Below, piece by piece: positions 8,478-17,717 of a stretch of 64,000 nt of DNA (position 1 is the first letter of the stretch; each line of letters starts with the position of its first letter). The translations under genes were made by a program, and so were the position numbers. The DNA is taken from assembly GCF_002934065.1 (NCBI RefSeq), contig NZ_CP018049.1, positions 1,672,501-1,736,500 on the forward strand, read 5' to 3'. The notes below the pieces were generated by a model. The model had not been told where the DNA came from. It did not search any database and saw only the letters and a program-made list of their open reading frames with translations. The DNA comes from Pseudomonas orientalis. GTDB lineage: Bacteria; Pseudomonadota; Gammaproteobacteria; Pseudomonadales; Pseudomonadaceae.

Positions 8478-9164
8478 TTAGCCCTTGAGCTTTTCCGCAA
8501 TCCAGATGGTGTGTCGCGTGCCTTTGTTGCCATGGGCAAACACCTGCACTTCTTCGGCCTTGAAACCGGCCTTGCGCAGTTTGTCGCTGAACAGTTTGTC
8601 GGCGCTGGCCGACCACACGGCAAGCACGCCCTTGGGGCGCAGGGCCTTGGCGCAGGCGGCCAGGCCACCGGCGGAATACAGCCAGCTGTTGGCTTTTTGC
8701 GTGAGGCCTTCAGGGCCGTTATCGACGTCAAGCATGATCGCATCAAACCCCTGGGGCTCGGCCTGCAGCACCTTGGCCACGTCTTCCAGGCGGATCACCG
8801 TGCGCGGGTCGAGCAAGGGCCGGCCGGACTTTTCGCCGAGCGGTCCACGATTCCACTCCACCACGCCCGGCACCAACTCCGCCACCACCACTTCGGCGCT
8901 CTTGCCCAGGTGCTTGAGCGCCGAGGCCAGGGTAAACCCCATGCCCAGGCCACCGATCAGCACCCGTGAGCCCGGACGACCGGCGACTTTGCGGCACGGA
9001 ATTTCCGCCAGGGCATCTTCGGAACCGTGCATGCGCGTGTTCATCAACTGGCCGCCGTCACCGCCCTGGATCTTGATGACGAAGTCCTCACCGTATTCGA
9101 ACAGGCACAAGGCACCGCCGTTGTTGGGGATCGGAGTGGTGTCCAGCAGAACGAAACGTTTCAT
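8478..9164 (-). CDS. Spermidine synthase-like methyltransferase-fold protein
   Basis: A 228-residue protein with the polyamine synthase/Rossmann methyltransferase core: VLIGGLGMGFTLASAL (cofactor loop, about residues 69-84), VVVAELVPGVVEWN, and FDAIMLDVDNGPEG with the Asp-rich catalytic region. It lacks the long N-terminal beta domain of full SpeE enzymes, and no speD neighbour is present, so true spermidine synthesis is doubtful. ATG 9162-9164 is chosen over an upstream ATG at 9218 because family similarity begins at KRFVLLDTTPIP; the ribosome site there is poor. Product name should stay at superfamily level. Confidence 0.75.
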   Translation of the reverse strand: MKRFVLLDTTPIPNNGGALCLFEYGEDFVIKIQGGDGGQLMNTRMHGSEDALAEIPCRKVAGRPGSRVLIGGLGMGFTLASALKHLGKSAEVVVAELVPGVVEWNRGPLGEKSGRPLLDPRTVIRLEDVAKVLQAEPQGFDAIMLDVDNGPEGLTQKANSWLYSAGGLAACAKALRPKGVLAVWSASADKLFSDKLRKAGFKAEEVQVFAHGNKGTRHTIWIAEKLKG

Positions 9165-9242
9165 GGAAATCTCATTGGGAAGGGCATTCTTGCGCGGTTG
9201 GGAGTAGCCTTGTGACATTCCGGTCAGGCCATGGAGCCATCG

Positions 9243-9521
9243 ATGAAGTGCAGCATTCTAACGGTCATTGTGCTTGGCGCGCTCACATTGGGTGCGGCGC
9301 AGGCGCAGGAGTTGCAAACCGTACCGGTCGCACCCGCGCCAACCCCCGGCGCGCCGGGCACGCCAACGCCCACGTTGTACCCGCAGGTCACGCCGCCCGC
9401 CGTGCCCAAGACCAACGGCTCGCCGCCCCTGGCGCCGATCGTGCTGCCGGCGCCGCCCAAGGACCAGACGGTCCCGGGCCTGCAGCAGAACGACAGCAAG
9501 CCGAAGACGCCCGGCGGTTAA
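9243..9521 (+). CDS. Small secreted proline-rich protein
   Basis: A 92-residue protein with a clear signal peptide (KCSILTVIVLGALTLGAAQA, cut before QEL) and a mature part dominated by Pro, Thr and Ala (PAPTPGAPGTPTPTL; LPAPPKDQTVPG). It should be an unfolded periplasmic or surface peptide; no domain is recognised. ATG 9243 is preferred to ATG 9231 because GGAG at 9233-9236 then has normal spacing. Its stop overlaps the stop of the convergent cNMP gene in the palindrome TTAA. Confidence 0.65.
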   Translation: MKCSILTVIVLGALTLGAAQAQELQTVPVAPAPTPGAPGTPTPTLYPQVTPPAVPKTNGSPPLAPIVLPAPPKDQTVPGLQQNDSKPKTPGG

Positions 9522-9991
9522 AACTGTTGCGCCAGCAGTTGCCCATCCGCCATGCGCAGGCGCCTGGACAGGGCAATGGCAATCGCGCGGATGATCTTGG
9601 CCGCGACCCTGGGCGCTTCGTTGAGCATCTTTTCCAGGGCGTCCTTGCCCAGGTTCAGCAGCACGCAGTCGGTGGCCGCAATGCAACTGGCCGAGCGCCG
9701 TTCGCCGTCGAGCACCGCCATTTCGCCAAAGGCCCGGCCGCTGCGCAGGGTGGCGATGGTCAGGCGTTGACCGGCGGGGTTGGTTTTGTGCACCGCCACC
9801 TGGCCGCTGTGGAGGATGCACATGAAGGTGCCGGCATCGCCCTCGAGGAAAATCACTTCTTCCCGGGCAATGCTGCTGATATTGAAATAGCCTGCGGCGA
9901 TATGAAAATCTTCCGGCAGCAGCGGGTCGAACAAACCGCAGTCCATGAGCATGTCGCGGATTTCGTCGTTAAGCAGAGTGGGTTGTGACAT
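9518..9991 (-). CDS. Cyclic nucleotide-binding domain protein
   Basis: A 157-residue protein made almost entirely of one cNMP-binding domain. The phosphate-binding cassette is readable as GRAFGEMAVLDGERRSASC (about residues 84-102), with the conserved Gly-Glu and Arg, preceded by EEVIFLEGDAGTFMCILHSG. There is no HTH domain, so it is not a Crp-type regulator; it may be a stand-alone sensor that binds a partner. Ligand could be cAMP or another nucleotide. It stands alone between oppositely oriented neighbours; the ribosome site is weak. Confidence 0.85.
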   Translation of the reverse strand: MSQPTLLNDEIRDMLMDCGLFDPLLPEDFHIAAGYFNISSIAREEVIFLEGDAGTFMCILHSGQVAVHKTNPAGQRLTIATLRSGRAFGEMAVLDGERRSASCIAATDCVLLNLGKDALEKMLNEAPRVAAKIIRAIAIALSRRLRMADGQLLAQQF

Positions 9992-10059
9992 AGCTGCAAT
10001 CTTGGTCCATCAATTCTGTAGGCGGTCCTGTGTTCAGACAGGGCCGCCTCACTAAGTTC

Positions 10060-12102
10060 CTAAATCAGCTCGAGCGCCTTGAACACGAAGGCATATTCGA
10101 GCGCTACGTCACGTAATCCCTGGTAACGACCGCTCATGCCGCCGTGACCGGCGCCCAGCTCGGTCTTGAGCAGCAGCAGGTTGTCGTCCGTCTTCGTGTC
10201 GCGCAGTTTGGCCACCCACTTGGCCGCTTCCCAGTACTGCACGCGGCTGTCGTTGTAACCGGCAATCACCAGCATGTGCGGGTAGGCCTGGGCACGCACG
10301 TTTTCGTACGGCGCATAGGCCTTGATGCGCGCATACACCTCGGGCTCCTGCGGGTTGCCCCATTCGTCGTACTCGGTGACGGTCAGCGGCAGTTCCGGGT
10401 CGAGCATGGTGTTGAGCACATCGACAAACGGCACTTCGGCGATCGCCGCCTGGAACAGCTCCGGGCGTTGGTTGAGCACCGCACCGATCAACAGGCCGCC
10501 GGCGCTGCCGCCGCTGATCGCCAACTGGTTGGCGGTGGTCAGGCCCTGGGCGATGAGGTGTTCGGCGCAGGCGATGAAATCGCTGAAGGTGTTCTGTTTG
10601 TGTTCCTGCTTGCCGTTGCGGTACCAGGCCTCACCCAGCTCGCCACCGCCGCGCACGTGCGCGATGGCAAACGCCACGCCTCGGTCCAGCAGGCTCAGGC
10701 GCGCATGGGAAAACCATGGGTCCAGGCTCGAGCCATAGGCGCCGTAGCCATACAGGTACAGCGGCGTCGGCTGGCCGAGCTGGTCCCGCTTGACCACCAG
10801 GCTGATCGGCACCTGGGTGCCGTCGGCGGACATGGCCCACAGACGCTGGCTGACGTAGTCGTCGGCGTTGAACTCACCGAGTACCGGGGTTTCCTTGAGC
10901 ACCTGCTGTGCCCCGCTGGCCAGTTCCAACTGGCGCACCTGGGCCGGACGGTTCAGTGCTTCATAGCGCAGGCGAATCCTGTCGCTGGCAAATTCCAGGC
11001 TGTTCTGTACGTAGAGGCTGTAAGCCGCGTCAGGCAGTTCCACGCGATAGGCCGGTACGCCCTCGGGATGCACTTCGATCACCGGCAGGCCGCCGATGCG
11101 CAGGCTCAGGGTCATGGCGCTGGCGTTGAGGCTGACGCCGTCAAGCATCACCTCGTCGCTGTGGGGGATCAGGTTCTGCCAGTCGGCTTCGGTCGGGGGC
11201 GTGCCGCTGTCAGGCGCGACGAACAGCGCGTAGTTGATACCGTCGCGGTTGCTGCGGATAAACCAGGTCCACTGGCCGTTCAACTGGCCGTGATCGACAT
11301 CGTATTCGTGATCTTCCACCCGCGGCGCCAGGCAGGTGAAGTCCAGGTGCGGCTGGTCGGCGTCGAGGGCCCAGATCTCGCTGGTGGTCTTGCTGCCCAG
11401 GGCCAACAGCAACTGGCGCTCGGAGCTGGAGCGGTAGCAATGCAGGAAGAAGCGTCCGTCGGGTTCGTGGAACACTTCCTGCGCCGCCGTGCCGTCCAGG
11501 CGGTAGCGGTAAAGCTTGTGCGGACGATGAGTGTCGTCCAGTTCGCCGAAAAACAGCGTGATGCTGTCGTTGGCCCAGGTCATGCTGCCGTCGCAGTTGT
11601 CGAATGCCAGCTCACTGACCTTGTCGGTCGACAATTCCTTCACGTACAGGGTGTAGATCTCTTCACCGGTGGTGTCGAGGCTGTAGGCCAGGCGCTGATG
11701 GTCGGGGCTGATGCTGAACGCGCCGAGGGAGAAAAAGCCGCCATTGGCCAGCACGTTCGGGTCCAGCAACAATTCTTCGCTGCGCTCATCCACCTGGTTG
11801 CTGTCATCGGCCGGGCGCCGGCAGCGGTAGTGACGCGCGTATTCGTCACCGGCGGTGGTGCGCGTGTAGTACAGGTACGGGCCCCAGGGGGAGGGCAGGG
11901 ACAAGTCGGTTTCCAGGATACGGCCCTTGATTTCCTCGAACAGCGTCTCGCGCAGTGCCTGCTGGTCGGCCAGTTGGGTTTCCTGCCAGGCGTTTTCCGC
12001 CTTGAGGTAATCGAGGACTTCAGTGCTGTCACGTTCCTGCAGCCAGGCGTACGGGTCTGAACCTGGGGCTTTGCGGGCAATCGGTGCGGTGGAAATAGGC
12101 AT
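10060..12102 (-). CDS. ptrB: Oligopeptidase B / prolyl oligopeptidase family serine peptidase
   Basis: A 680-residue S9 peptidase that cleaves short peptides, in oligopeptidase B after basic residues. An N-terminal beta-propeller (to about residue 400) caps a C-terminal alpha/beta hydrolase. The nucleophile is in ISGGSAGGLLIG, the acid in VIAGYNDSRVQYWE and the His in GAGHGGMSGRY. Length matches E. coli PtrB (686). No signal peptide, so cytoplasmic. ATG 12102 is used as it begins the family N-terminus; an upstream extension of 22 residues is unlikely. It is divergent from the gene at 12193. Confidence 0.9.
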   Translation of the reverse strand: MPISTAPIARKAPGSDPYAWLQERDSTEVLDYLKAENAWQETQLADQQALRETLFEEIKGRILETDLSLPSPWGPYLYYTRTTAGDEYARHYRCRRPADDSNQVDERSEELLLDPNVLANGGFFSLGAFSISPDHQRLAYSLDTTGEEIYTLYVKELSTDKVSELAFDNCDGSMTWANDSITLFFGELDDTHRPHKLYRYRLDGTAAQEVFHEPDGRFFLHCYRSSSERQLLLALGSKTTSEIWALDADQPHLDFTCLAPRVEDHEYDVDHGQLNGQWTWFIRSNRDGINYALFVAPDSGTPPTEADWQNLIPHSDEVMLDGVSLNASAMTLSLRIGGLPVIEVHPEGVPAYRVELPDAAYSLYVQNSLEFASDRIRLRYEALNRPAQVRQLELASGAQQVLKETPVLGEFNADDYVSQRLWAMSADGTQVPISLVVKRDQLGQPTPLYLYGYGAYGSSLDPWFSHARLSLLDRGVAFAIAHVRGGGELGEAWYRNGKQEHKQNTFSDFIACAEHLIAQGLTTANQLAISGGSAGGLLIGAVLNQRPELFQAAIAEVPFVDVLNTMLDPELPLTVTEYDEWGNPQEPEVYARIKAYAPYENVRAQAYPHMLVIAGYNDSRVQYWEAAKWVAKLRDTKTDDNLLLLKTELGAGHGGMSGRYQGLRDVALEYAFVFKALELI

Positions 12103-12192
12103 GGATAATTCTCTATCGGGCGGACGGTGGCCGGCATTGCAGCCGCGACACGCAAAAGCCGTTATCATAGCCGCCTCTTTGCCAGCCTTGCC

Positions 12193-12660
12193 ATGGACAC
12201 CATGACCGAGAACGACTATCTGACCGCTTGGGGCCTTTACGCCTTCGCCGCTTTGGGCTGCCTGTTGGTGTGGTGGCGCATGACCCGCTGGACCTGGCGC
12301 TGGCTGCGTGAGCCGTTGCAGTTACTGATGGCGGTGCTGTTGCTCAGCCCCACCATTGTCGACCCGATCAAGACCCAGTTCGCGCCTGCCGTGGCGATCA
12401 CCGCCCTGGACCTGCTGCTCAAGGTCGGCAATAACGCCTGGCGCGCCATCTCCGACCTGTTCATGTACACCATGATCGTGTTCGCGCTGTACATCGTGTT
12501 CGTGCTGATCCGCTGGCCCATCGAGCGCGCCGCCAACGCCCGCCGTGAGCGCAAGGCCGCCACGGACGCCGCGCTGGCCGCGGAGCCTGAGGAAGACGAA
12601 CCGTTCCGTCGCCCGTCCCCGGCCCCCGCCTCCGGCATGCGGGTCGAACCGCGCCTTTAA
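12193..12660 (+). CDS. Conserved inner-membrane protein, function unknown
   Basis: A 155-residue protein with about three hydrophobic helices: AWGLYAFAALGCLLVWW, LLMAVLLLSPTIV and MYTMIVFALYIVFVLI. A charged cytoplasmic tail of about 45 residues rich in Arg, Glu and Pro follows. I recognise no functional domain. Two in-frame ATGs (12193 and 12202) lie close together without a strong ribosome site, so the start is uncertain by three codons. A 30-bp gap leads to the glutamine amidotransferase gene, and the three genes from 12193 to 14020 are probably one operon. Confidence 0.7.
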   Translation: MDTMTENDYLTAWGLYAFAALGCLLVWWRMTRWTWRWLREPLQLLMAVLLLSPTIVDPIKTQFAPAVAITALDLLLKVGNNAWRAISDLFMYTMIVFALYIVFVLIRWPIERAANARRERKAATDAALAAEPEEDEPFRRPSPAPASGMRVEPRL

Positions 12661-12690
12661 CGTTGTCCGCCCTGCAGCGAGAGCCCTGGC

Positions 12691-13467
12691 ATGTGTGAAT
12701 TATTGGGCATGAGTGCCAACGTCCCCACCGATATCGTGTTCAGCTTCACCGGGCTGATGCAGCGGGGCGGGCGAACCGGCCCCCACCGCGACGGTTGGGG
12801 CATCGCCTTCTACGAAGGCCGTGGCCTGCGGCTGTTCCAGGATCCGGCCGCGAGCAGCGAGTCGGAAGTCGCCCTGCTGGTGCAGCGCTATCCCATCAAG
12901 AGCGAAGTGGTGATCGGCCATATCCGCCAGGCCAATGTGGGCAAGGTGAGCCTGGCCAATACCCACCCGTTCGTGCGCGAACTGTGGGGGCGCAACTGGT
13001 GTTTTGCGCACAATGGCCAACTGGCGGACTTCACCCCCCGCGCCACCTTCTACCGGCCGGTGGGCGACACCGACAGTGAAGCGGCATTCTGCGACTTGCT
13101 CAACCGCGTGCGCGAAGCCTTCCCCGAGCCGGTGGATATCGAGCAGATGCTGCCGGACCTGATCGCCGCCTGCGCCGAATATCGCAGCAAAGGCGTGTTC
13201 AACTGCCTGCTCAGCGATGGCGACTGGCTGTTTTGCTACTGCTCGACCAAGCTGGCGCAGATTACCCGACGTGCGCCGTTTGGCCCGGCGCGCTTGAAAG
13301 ATGTCGACGTGATCGTCGATTTTCAGGCCGAAACCACCCCCAACGACGTGGTAACGGTGATCGCCACCGAACCGCTGACCGACAACGAAAACTGGACCCG
13401 CTACGAACCGGGCCAATGGAGCCTGTGGCGACGCGGTGAATGCGTCAGCCAGGGCGTTACCGAATAA
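12691..13467 (+). CDS. Class II glutamine amidotransferase (YafJ type)
   Basis: A 258-residue Ntn-type amidotransferase. The N-terminal nucleophile Cys2 ([11 protein letters not shown]) is exposed after Met removal, and the glutamine pocket segments [21 protein letters not shown] and [12 protein letters not shown] are intact. There is no synthase domain attached, so it presumably hydrolyses an amide on its own or supplies ammonia or acts on a gamma-glutamyl compound, as proposed for YafJ/EgtC-like proteins. It is followed after 10 bp by the DUF2937 gene. Confidence 0.9.
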   Translation: MCELLGMSANVPTDIVFSFTGLMQRGGRTGPHRDGWGIAFYEGRGLRLFQDPAASSESEVALLVQRYPIKSEVVIGHIRQANVGKVSLANTHPFVRELWGRNWCFAHNGQLADFTPRATFYRPVGDTDSEAAFCDLLNRVREAFPEPVDIEQMLPDLIAACAEYRSKGVFNCLLSDGDWLFCYCSTKLAQITRRAPFGPARLKDVDVIVDFQAETTPNDVVTVIATEPLTDNENWTRYEPGQWSLWRRGECVSQGVTE

Positions 13468-13477
13468 GGAATCGACC

Positions 13478-14020
13478 ATGTTGCTCAGCTATCTGCGGTT
13501 GGTGCTGTTTGCCATAGGTTTGTTGGTCGGCGTGCAAGTGCCGGGGTTTATCAACGATTACGCCAAGCGCGTCGAAGCCCACCTGATCGAGGCCCAGACG
13601 GGCCTGCGCGGGTTCGAGTCCACCGCGCAGCAGTTCTTCAACGGTGACATGCAAGCCCTGGTGGCGCATTACCGTGCCAGTGATGACCCGGTGTTCCAGA
13701 GCGACGCCAGCAGCCTGGGCGCGATGCTCGACCGTCAGCTGGCGTTGGACAAGCAATTCCAGGCCATGCAGGGCCCCTGGTACATTCGCGCCCTGCAGGT
13801 GGCGGTGGCGGCTGATCCGGATATTCGCCTGGAAACCTGGAATGGCTACAGCTACCAGATCCTGCTGACGCCCGAGGCCATGGGCTGGGGCCTGGGCGGG
13901 GCGATGCTGCTGTCGTTCGGTATCGAATGCCTGTATCGCCTGATCGACTGGGTGGTGCTGGGCGGCCGGCGCCTGCGCCAGAGCCGGCCGATTGAAGAGC
14001 GGGATTTGAAGGGGCTCTAA
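13478..14020 (+). CDS. DUF2937 family membrane protein
   Basis: A 180-residue protein with an N-terminal membrane helix (LRLVLFAIGLLVGVQVPGF), a roughly 100-residue extracytoplasmic domain (FESTAQQFF onwards), and a C-terminal helix (WGLGGAMLLSFGIECLY). This two-helix design matches DUF2937. Function is unknown. ATG 13478 has AAGGA at 13466-13470; the longer frame overlapping the amidotransferase gene is rejected. It ends 17 bp before a REPIN. Confidence 0.85.
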   Translation: MLLSYLRLVLFAIGLLVGVQVPGFINDYAKRVEAHLIEAQTGLRGFESTAQQFFNGDMQALVAHYRASDDPVFQSDASSLGAMLDRQLALDKQFQAMQGPWYIRALQVAVAADPDIRLETWNGYSYQILLTPEAMGWGLGGAMLLSFGIECLYRLIDWVVLGGRRLRQSRPIEERDLKGL

Positions 14021-14036
14021 GTCTTGACAAAAATCC

Positions 14037-14128
14037 AGTGTGGGAGGGGGCTTGCCCCCGATGGCAGTGTGTCAGCCAACATATGTTTAGCTGACCCACC
14101 GCGATCGGGGGCAAGCCCCCTCCCACAT
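14037..14128. repeat. REPIN, GGGGGCTTGCCCCC type
   Basis: GTGTGGGAGGGGGCTTGC at 14037 and an inverted partner ending TCCCACATT near 14128 flank a spacer. It sits between convergent DUF2937 and LysR genes. Confidence 0.95.
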
Positions 14129-14139
14129 TTGGATCCGGT

Positions 14140-15051
14140 TTAACTCAGTACCATCCGCTCTTTACCGACTTCCTCGGCATAGCGGGCGACGACCTTCTGG
14201 CACAACCCCACAATCTCCTCCACCAACTCCACCCCCACGCGCCACGACACCACCACCTGCAAGTTCGGCAGTTGCTGCGCCATCGCCAGCATCACCAGTT
14301 CCCCCCGTGCCAGTTCTTCGCTGACCAGCACCGGCGGCAGCGCGCCAATGCCAAAACCATCGCGCAGTAGCCGGGTGATGGCTGATACCGAGTTGACGCA
14401 GTTCATGCGCGGTGCGGCGACGCCGTTGGCCTGCATCAAACTCAACACATCCTGATGGGGACAGGAGTTTTTCGAGTAGGTGATGATGCGTTCCTGGGCC
14501 AGTTCGGCGAGGGAGGCGTAATCGCGGTTATAGATCGACTGGCTGGCGACAATCCAGGCCATGGGGTGACTGCCCAGTTCCAGGCTGCGCACGCTCTCAA
14601 GGCGCAGCAGGTCGGTTTGCAGGATCAGGTCCAGGAAGCCTTTTTGCAGCTGATCGCTGAGGTTCAGCGCAGTATCGGCGACCAGTTCGATTTCAACCCG
14701 CGGAAACAGGTTCATCAGTTCAGCGACCAACGGGCTGAGCCAGGTATGGATCACGGTGTCCATTGCGCCGATCCGAATGCGTCCGACCTTGCTGCTGGTG
14801 GTTTCCAGGGACTGCTTCAAGCCCTGCAGGGTCACCATCATCTGCTCGGCATAATCGAGCACCTTCAAGCCTTCCGGGGTCAGGCTCACACCGCGCGAAT
14901 CGCGCAGGAACAGCTTCACCCCCAACTCGCTCTCCAGCACCGCAATGCGGCTGGAGATCGACGCCTGGGTGGTGAACAGCTTTTCGGCGGTCAGGCGGAA
15001 ACTCTTGAGCTTGGCCACCCAGACGAAGGTTTCGAGGAACTTCAAATTCAT
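14140..15051 (-). CDS. LysR-family regulator, probable regulator of pxpABC
   Basis: A 303-residue LysR protein. The winged HTH is at the N-terminus ([20 protein letters not shown], then [17 protein letters not shown]), followed by the linker helix and a two-lobe effector domain ([17 protein letters not shown] onward). It is transcribed away from pxpA with a 177-bp shared upstream region, the usual arrangement for a LysR regulator and its target, so control of 5-oxoproline use is inferred. An AT-rich stretch just upstream of the start (15060-15092) could hold LysR T-N11-A sites, but I cannot define one with confidence. Start ATG 15049-15051. Confidence 0.88.
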   Translation of the reverse strand: MNLKFLETFVWVAKLKSFRLTAEKLFTTQASISSRIAVLESELGVKLFLRDSRGVSLTPEGLKVLDYAEQMMVTLQGLKQSLETTSSKVGRIRIGAMDTVIHTWLSPLVAELMNLFPRVEIELVADTALNLSDQLQKGFLDLILQTDLLRLESVRSLELGSHPMAWIVASQSIYNRDYASLAELAQERIITYSKNSCPHQDVLSLMQANGVAAPRMNCVNSVSAITRLLRDGFGIGALPPVLVSEELARGELVMLAMAQQLPNLQVVVSWRVGVELVEEIVGLCQKVVARYAEEVGKERMVLS

Positions 15052-15228
15052 GGGATCAACTTTTTCTTATGCATGGATCGGTTTTTATTAGTTGGACGCC
15101 GCAGCGTGGCGGCGCCAAAAATCGAGCCGTTCCACGATAAGCGTCGTTGGGGTTCAGGACAACATCGTTGCGAGATGTTGGTAAAAGATCCCACACTACA
15201 AAAAAACAAAGCCTACAGGAGCGACCCC

Positions 15229-15969
15229 GTGAGCCGCCTGCTATTGAATTGCGACATCGGCGAGAGCTTCGGCAACTGGACCCTGGGTCTGGACGCCGAA
15301 GTCATGCCGTTCATCGACTGCGCCAACGTGGCGTGCGGCTTCCATGCCGGCGACCCGAGCATCATGCGCAAGACCGTCAGCCTGGCGCTCAAGCATGGCG
15401 TGCAAGTAGGCGCGCACCCGGCCTATCAGGACCTGCAAGGTTTCGGCCGACGCTCCATGCAGTACACCCCTCAGGAAATCCAGGACCTGTTGCATTACCA
15501 GATCGGTGCGCTGGAGGGCATCTGCCGCGCCCAAGGCGGGCGCGTCAGTTACGTGAAACCGCATGGCGCCATGTACAACGACATGATGGCCAACCCCGCA
15601 CAGCTGCGCGCGGTGCTGCAGGCCGTGGCTGCTTACGGCGACCTGCCGCTGATGCTGCTGGCCACGCGCGACAACAGCGGGGCCCAAGCCCTGGGCGATG
15701 AATACGGCGTGACCCTGTGGTTCGAAGCCTTTGCCGACCGTGCCTATGACAGCCAGGGCCATCTGGTTTCGCGCCAGTTGCCGGGCGCGGTGCATCATGA
15801 CGCCGACACCATCGTCCAGCAGGCCCTGACCCTTTCCCGTGGTGAGGCGCTGACTGCCAGTGACGGCAGCTCGCTGATCCTGCAGGCCAATACGCTGTGT
15901 GTACACGGTGATAACGCCAGCTCCATGGCCGCGGTGCAGCGTATCCGCGAGGCGTTGAGGCCAGCATGA
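15229..15969 (+). CDS. pxpA: 5-oxoprolinase subunit PxpA (LamB/YcsF)
   Basis: A 246-residue LamB/YcsF family protein, subunit A of the ATP-dependent 5-oxoprolinase that opens 5-oxo-L-proline to glutamate together with PxpB and PxpC. Signature segments: [14 protein letters not shown] at the N-terminus, [13 protein letters not shown] with His, and [12 protein letters not shown]. The start is GTG 15229, with AGGAG at 15217-15221; an in-frame extension upstream overlaps the divergent LysR gene and is not real. The TGA stop overlaps the ATG of pxpB. Confidence 0.95.
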   Translation: MSRLLLNCDIGESFGNWTLGLDAEVMPFIDCANVACGFHAGDPSIMRKTVSLALKHGVQVGAHPAYQDLQGFGRRSMQYTPQEIQDLLHYQIGALEGICRAQGGRVSYVKPHGAMYNDMMANPAQLRAVLQAVAAYGDLPLMLLATRDNSGAQALGDEYGVTLWFEAFADRAYDSQGHLVSRQLPGAVHHDADTIVQQALTLSRGEALTASDGSSLILQANTLCVHGDNASSMAAVQRIREALRPA

Positions 15970-16670
15970 AGCCACGGATTGAAGTGGTGGCCATCGACTG
16001 CCTGATGGTGCGTTTGTTTGACGTGATTGCCGAAGCCAACATGCCCTGGATGCTCGCTGCCACCCAACGTCTGCGCAGCGGGTTCGGCAGCGCGCTGGTT
16101 GACCTGGTGCCGTCCTACACCACTTTGATGGTGCATTACGACCTCACCCTCCTGACCCCGGCCCAGGCACGGACGTTGATCGACCAGGCCCTGACCAACC
16201 TGCAGCCCCAGGCCCAGGGCGGCGGCCGTTGCCATGTGCTGCCGGTATGGTACGACCTCAGCGTCGGGCCGGAGCTGAGCTTGCTGTCGCAGCGCAGCGG
16301 GCTGGCGGTCGCTGAAGTGATTCGTCGCCACAGCGACCACCTGTATCAAGTGTTCGCCCTGGGGTTCGCCCCCGGTTTTGCCTTCATGGGACTGGTGGAC
16401 GACATCCTCGCCACGCCGCGTCTCAACACCCCGCGCAAACGCGTGGCGGCCGGCAGCGTGGGCATCGCCGAGCGGCAAACCGCCGCCTATCCGGTCGTAT
16501 CCCCCGGCGGCTGGAACCTGATCGGGCGCACCCCGGCCACACTGTTCGACCGCGAACGCGACGGCTACAGCCTGATGCAGCCCGGCGATACGGTGCGTTT
16601 CGAGGCGGTCGGCCACGCTGAGTTCGTCAACCTGGGCGGCGATGACACGCCTCTGGAGGCGCACGCATGA
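15966..16670 (+). CDS. pxpB: 5-oxoprolinase subunit PxpB (KipI family)
   Basis: A 234-residue carboxyltransferase-domain subunit C/D protein, homologous to the B. subtilis KipI kinase inhibitor. Seen: [14 protein letters not shown], then [17 protein letters not shown] and [16 protein letters not shown], the core signature. In this operon context it is a 5-oxoprolinase subunit rather than a histidine kinase inhibitor. Both ends overlap neighbours as ATGA, which indicates translational coupling and a fixed stoichiometry with PxpA and PxpC. Confidence 0.94.
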   Translation: MKPRIEVVAIDCLMVRLFDVIAEANMPWMLAATQRLRSGFGSALVDLVPSYTTLMVHYDLTLLTPAQARTLIDQALTNLQPQAQGGGRCHVLPVWYDLSVGPELSLLSQRSGLAVAEVIRRHSDHLYQVFALGFAPGFAFMGLVDDILATPRLNTPRKRVAAGSVGIAERQTAAYPVVSPGGWNLIGRTPATLFDRERDGYSLMQPGDTVRFEAVGHAEFVNLGGDDTPLEAHA

Positions 16671-17581
16671 GCCGCTTGATCATTGAGGCCAGCACACCGC
16701 TGTGCCTGTTGCAGGACGCCGGTCGTTTCGGCGTACGCCACCTTGGCGTGACCCAGGGCGGAGCGCTGGATTGGGTGTCGATGTCATGGGCCAATTGGCT
16801 GCTGGACAATGCCCTGGATGCGCCGGTAATAGAAATTACCCTGGGCGGTTTTACCGTACAGGCCGAGGACTACTGTTTGTTGGCCCTGGCCGGTGCGGAC
16901 TTGGGCGCCTTCATTGATGAACGTGCGATCAGCCCGGGGCGCAGCTTTATCCTGCAAAAGGGCCAGCGCCTGCGCTTCACCCAACCGTTCAAAGGCGCGC
17001 GGGCTTACCTGGCGGCACCGGGCGGGTTCGACGCGCCGGATGTGTTGGGCAGTTGCGCCACCGTAGTACGTGAGGAACTGGGTGGCGTAGACGGTTTCGG
17101 CAAGGCGTTGGCTGAAGGCGGGCGACTGGCTTATTCCGGTACGGGCGGCGCAATGAAAGTGCTGGCCAAGCCGGATTTGCCATCCGGTGCATCACTGGAC
17201 GTGATCATCGGCGCTCAGATCGGCCGGTTCAGCGGCCAAAGCCTGTTCGATGCGTTCAACACCGAATGGGCCCTGGACAGCCGCGCCGACCGCATGGGCA
17301 TGCGCTTGCTGGGCACGCCGCTGCAGTACCAGGGGCCATCGTTGATTTCCGAAGGTATTCCCTTGGGCGCCATCCAGGTACCGCCGGACGGGCAGCCGAT
17401 TGTGTTGCTCAATGATCGGCAGACCATTGGTGGTTATCCCCGGTTGGGCGCGTTGACGCCGTTATCGCTGGCGCGGTTGGCGCAGTGTTTGCCCGGGGAG
17501 AAAGTAAGGTTGGCGCCCATGGTGCAGGAGACGGCACATCGGCAGCATGTCAACTATTTGCAGCGGCTGAGCACTGGCTGA
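16667..17581 (+). CDS. pxpC: 5-oxoprolinase subunit PxpC (KipA family)
   Basis: A 304-residue biotin-dependent carboxyltransferase-domain protein. Landmarks: LLQDAGRFGVRHLGVTQGGA near the start, ALAGADLGAFID, RAYLAAPGGFD, and SEGIPLGAIQVPPDGQPIVL toward the end, all typical of KipA/PxpC. It completes the 5-oxoprolinase complex. The ATG overlaps the pxpB stop. The operon ends here: a REPIN follows 16 bp after the stop. Confidence 0.94.
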   Translation: MSRLIIEASTPLCLLQDAGRFGVRHLGVTQGGALDWVSMSWANWLLDNALDAPVIEITLGGFTVQAEDYCLLALAGADLGAFIDERAISPGRSFILQKGQRLRFTQPFKGARAYLAAPGGFDAPDVLGSCATVVREELGGVDGFGKALAEGGRLAYSGTGGAMKVLAKPDLPSGASLDVIIGAQIGRFSGQSLFDAFNTEWALDSRADRMGMRLLGTPLQYQGPSLISEGIPLGAIQVPPDGQPIVLLNDRQTIGGYPRLGALTPLSLARLAQCLPGEKVRLAPMVQETAHRQHVNYLQRLSTG

Positions 17582-17596
17582 TAAACACAGAGGTCC

Positions 17597-17692
17597 AAAT
17601 GTGGGAGGGGGCTTGCCCCCTATAGCGGTGTGTCAGTCAACACATCTATGACTGAACCACTGCCATCGGGGGCAAGCCCCCTCCCACATTGG
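17597..17692. repeat. REPIN, GGGGGCTTGCCCCC type
   Basis: CCAAATGTGGGAGGGGGC starts at 17595-17597 and the inverted partner ends CCCACATTGG at 17692. The left unit has a change after the stem (CCCCCTAT instead of CCCCCGAT). It separates convergent pxpC and the VWA gene. Confidence 0.95.
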
Positions 17693-17717
17693 ATAGGTGT
17701 TGGATGAGGCATGTGGG

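Noticed and set aside
15060..15228. Defined LysR binding box between the LysR gene and pxpA
   Set aside because: Several loose T-N11-A matches exist in the AT-rich stretch, none clearly better than the others.
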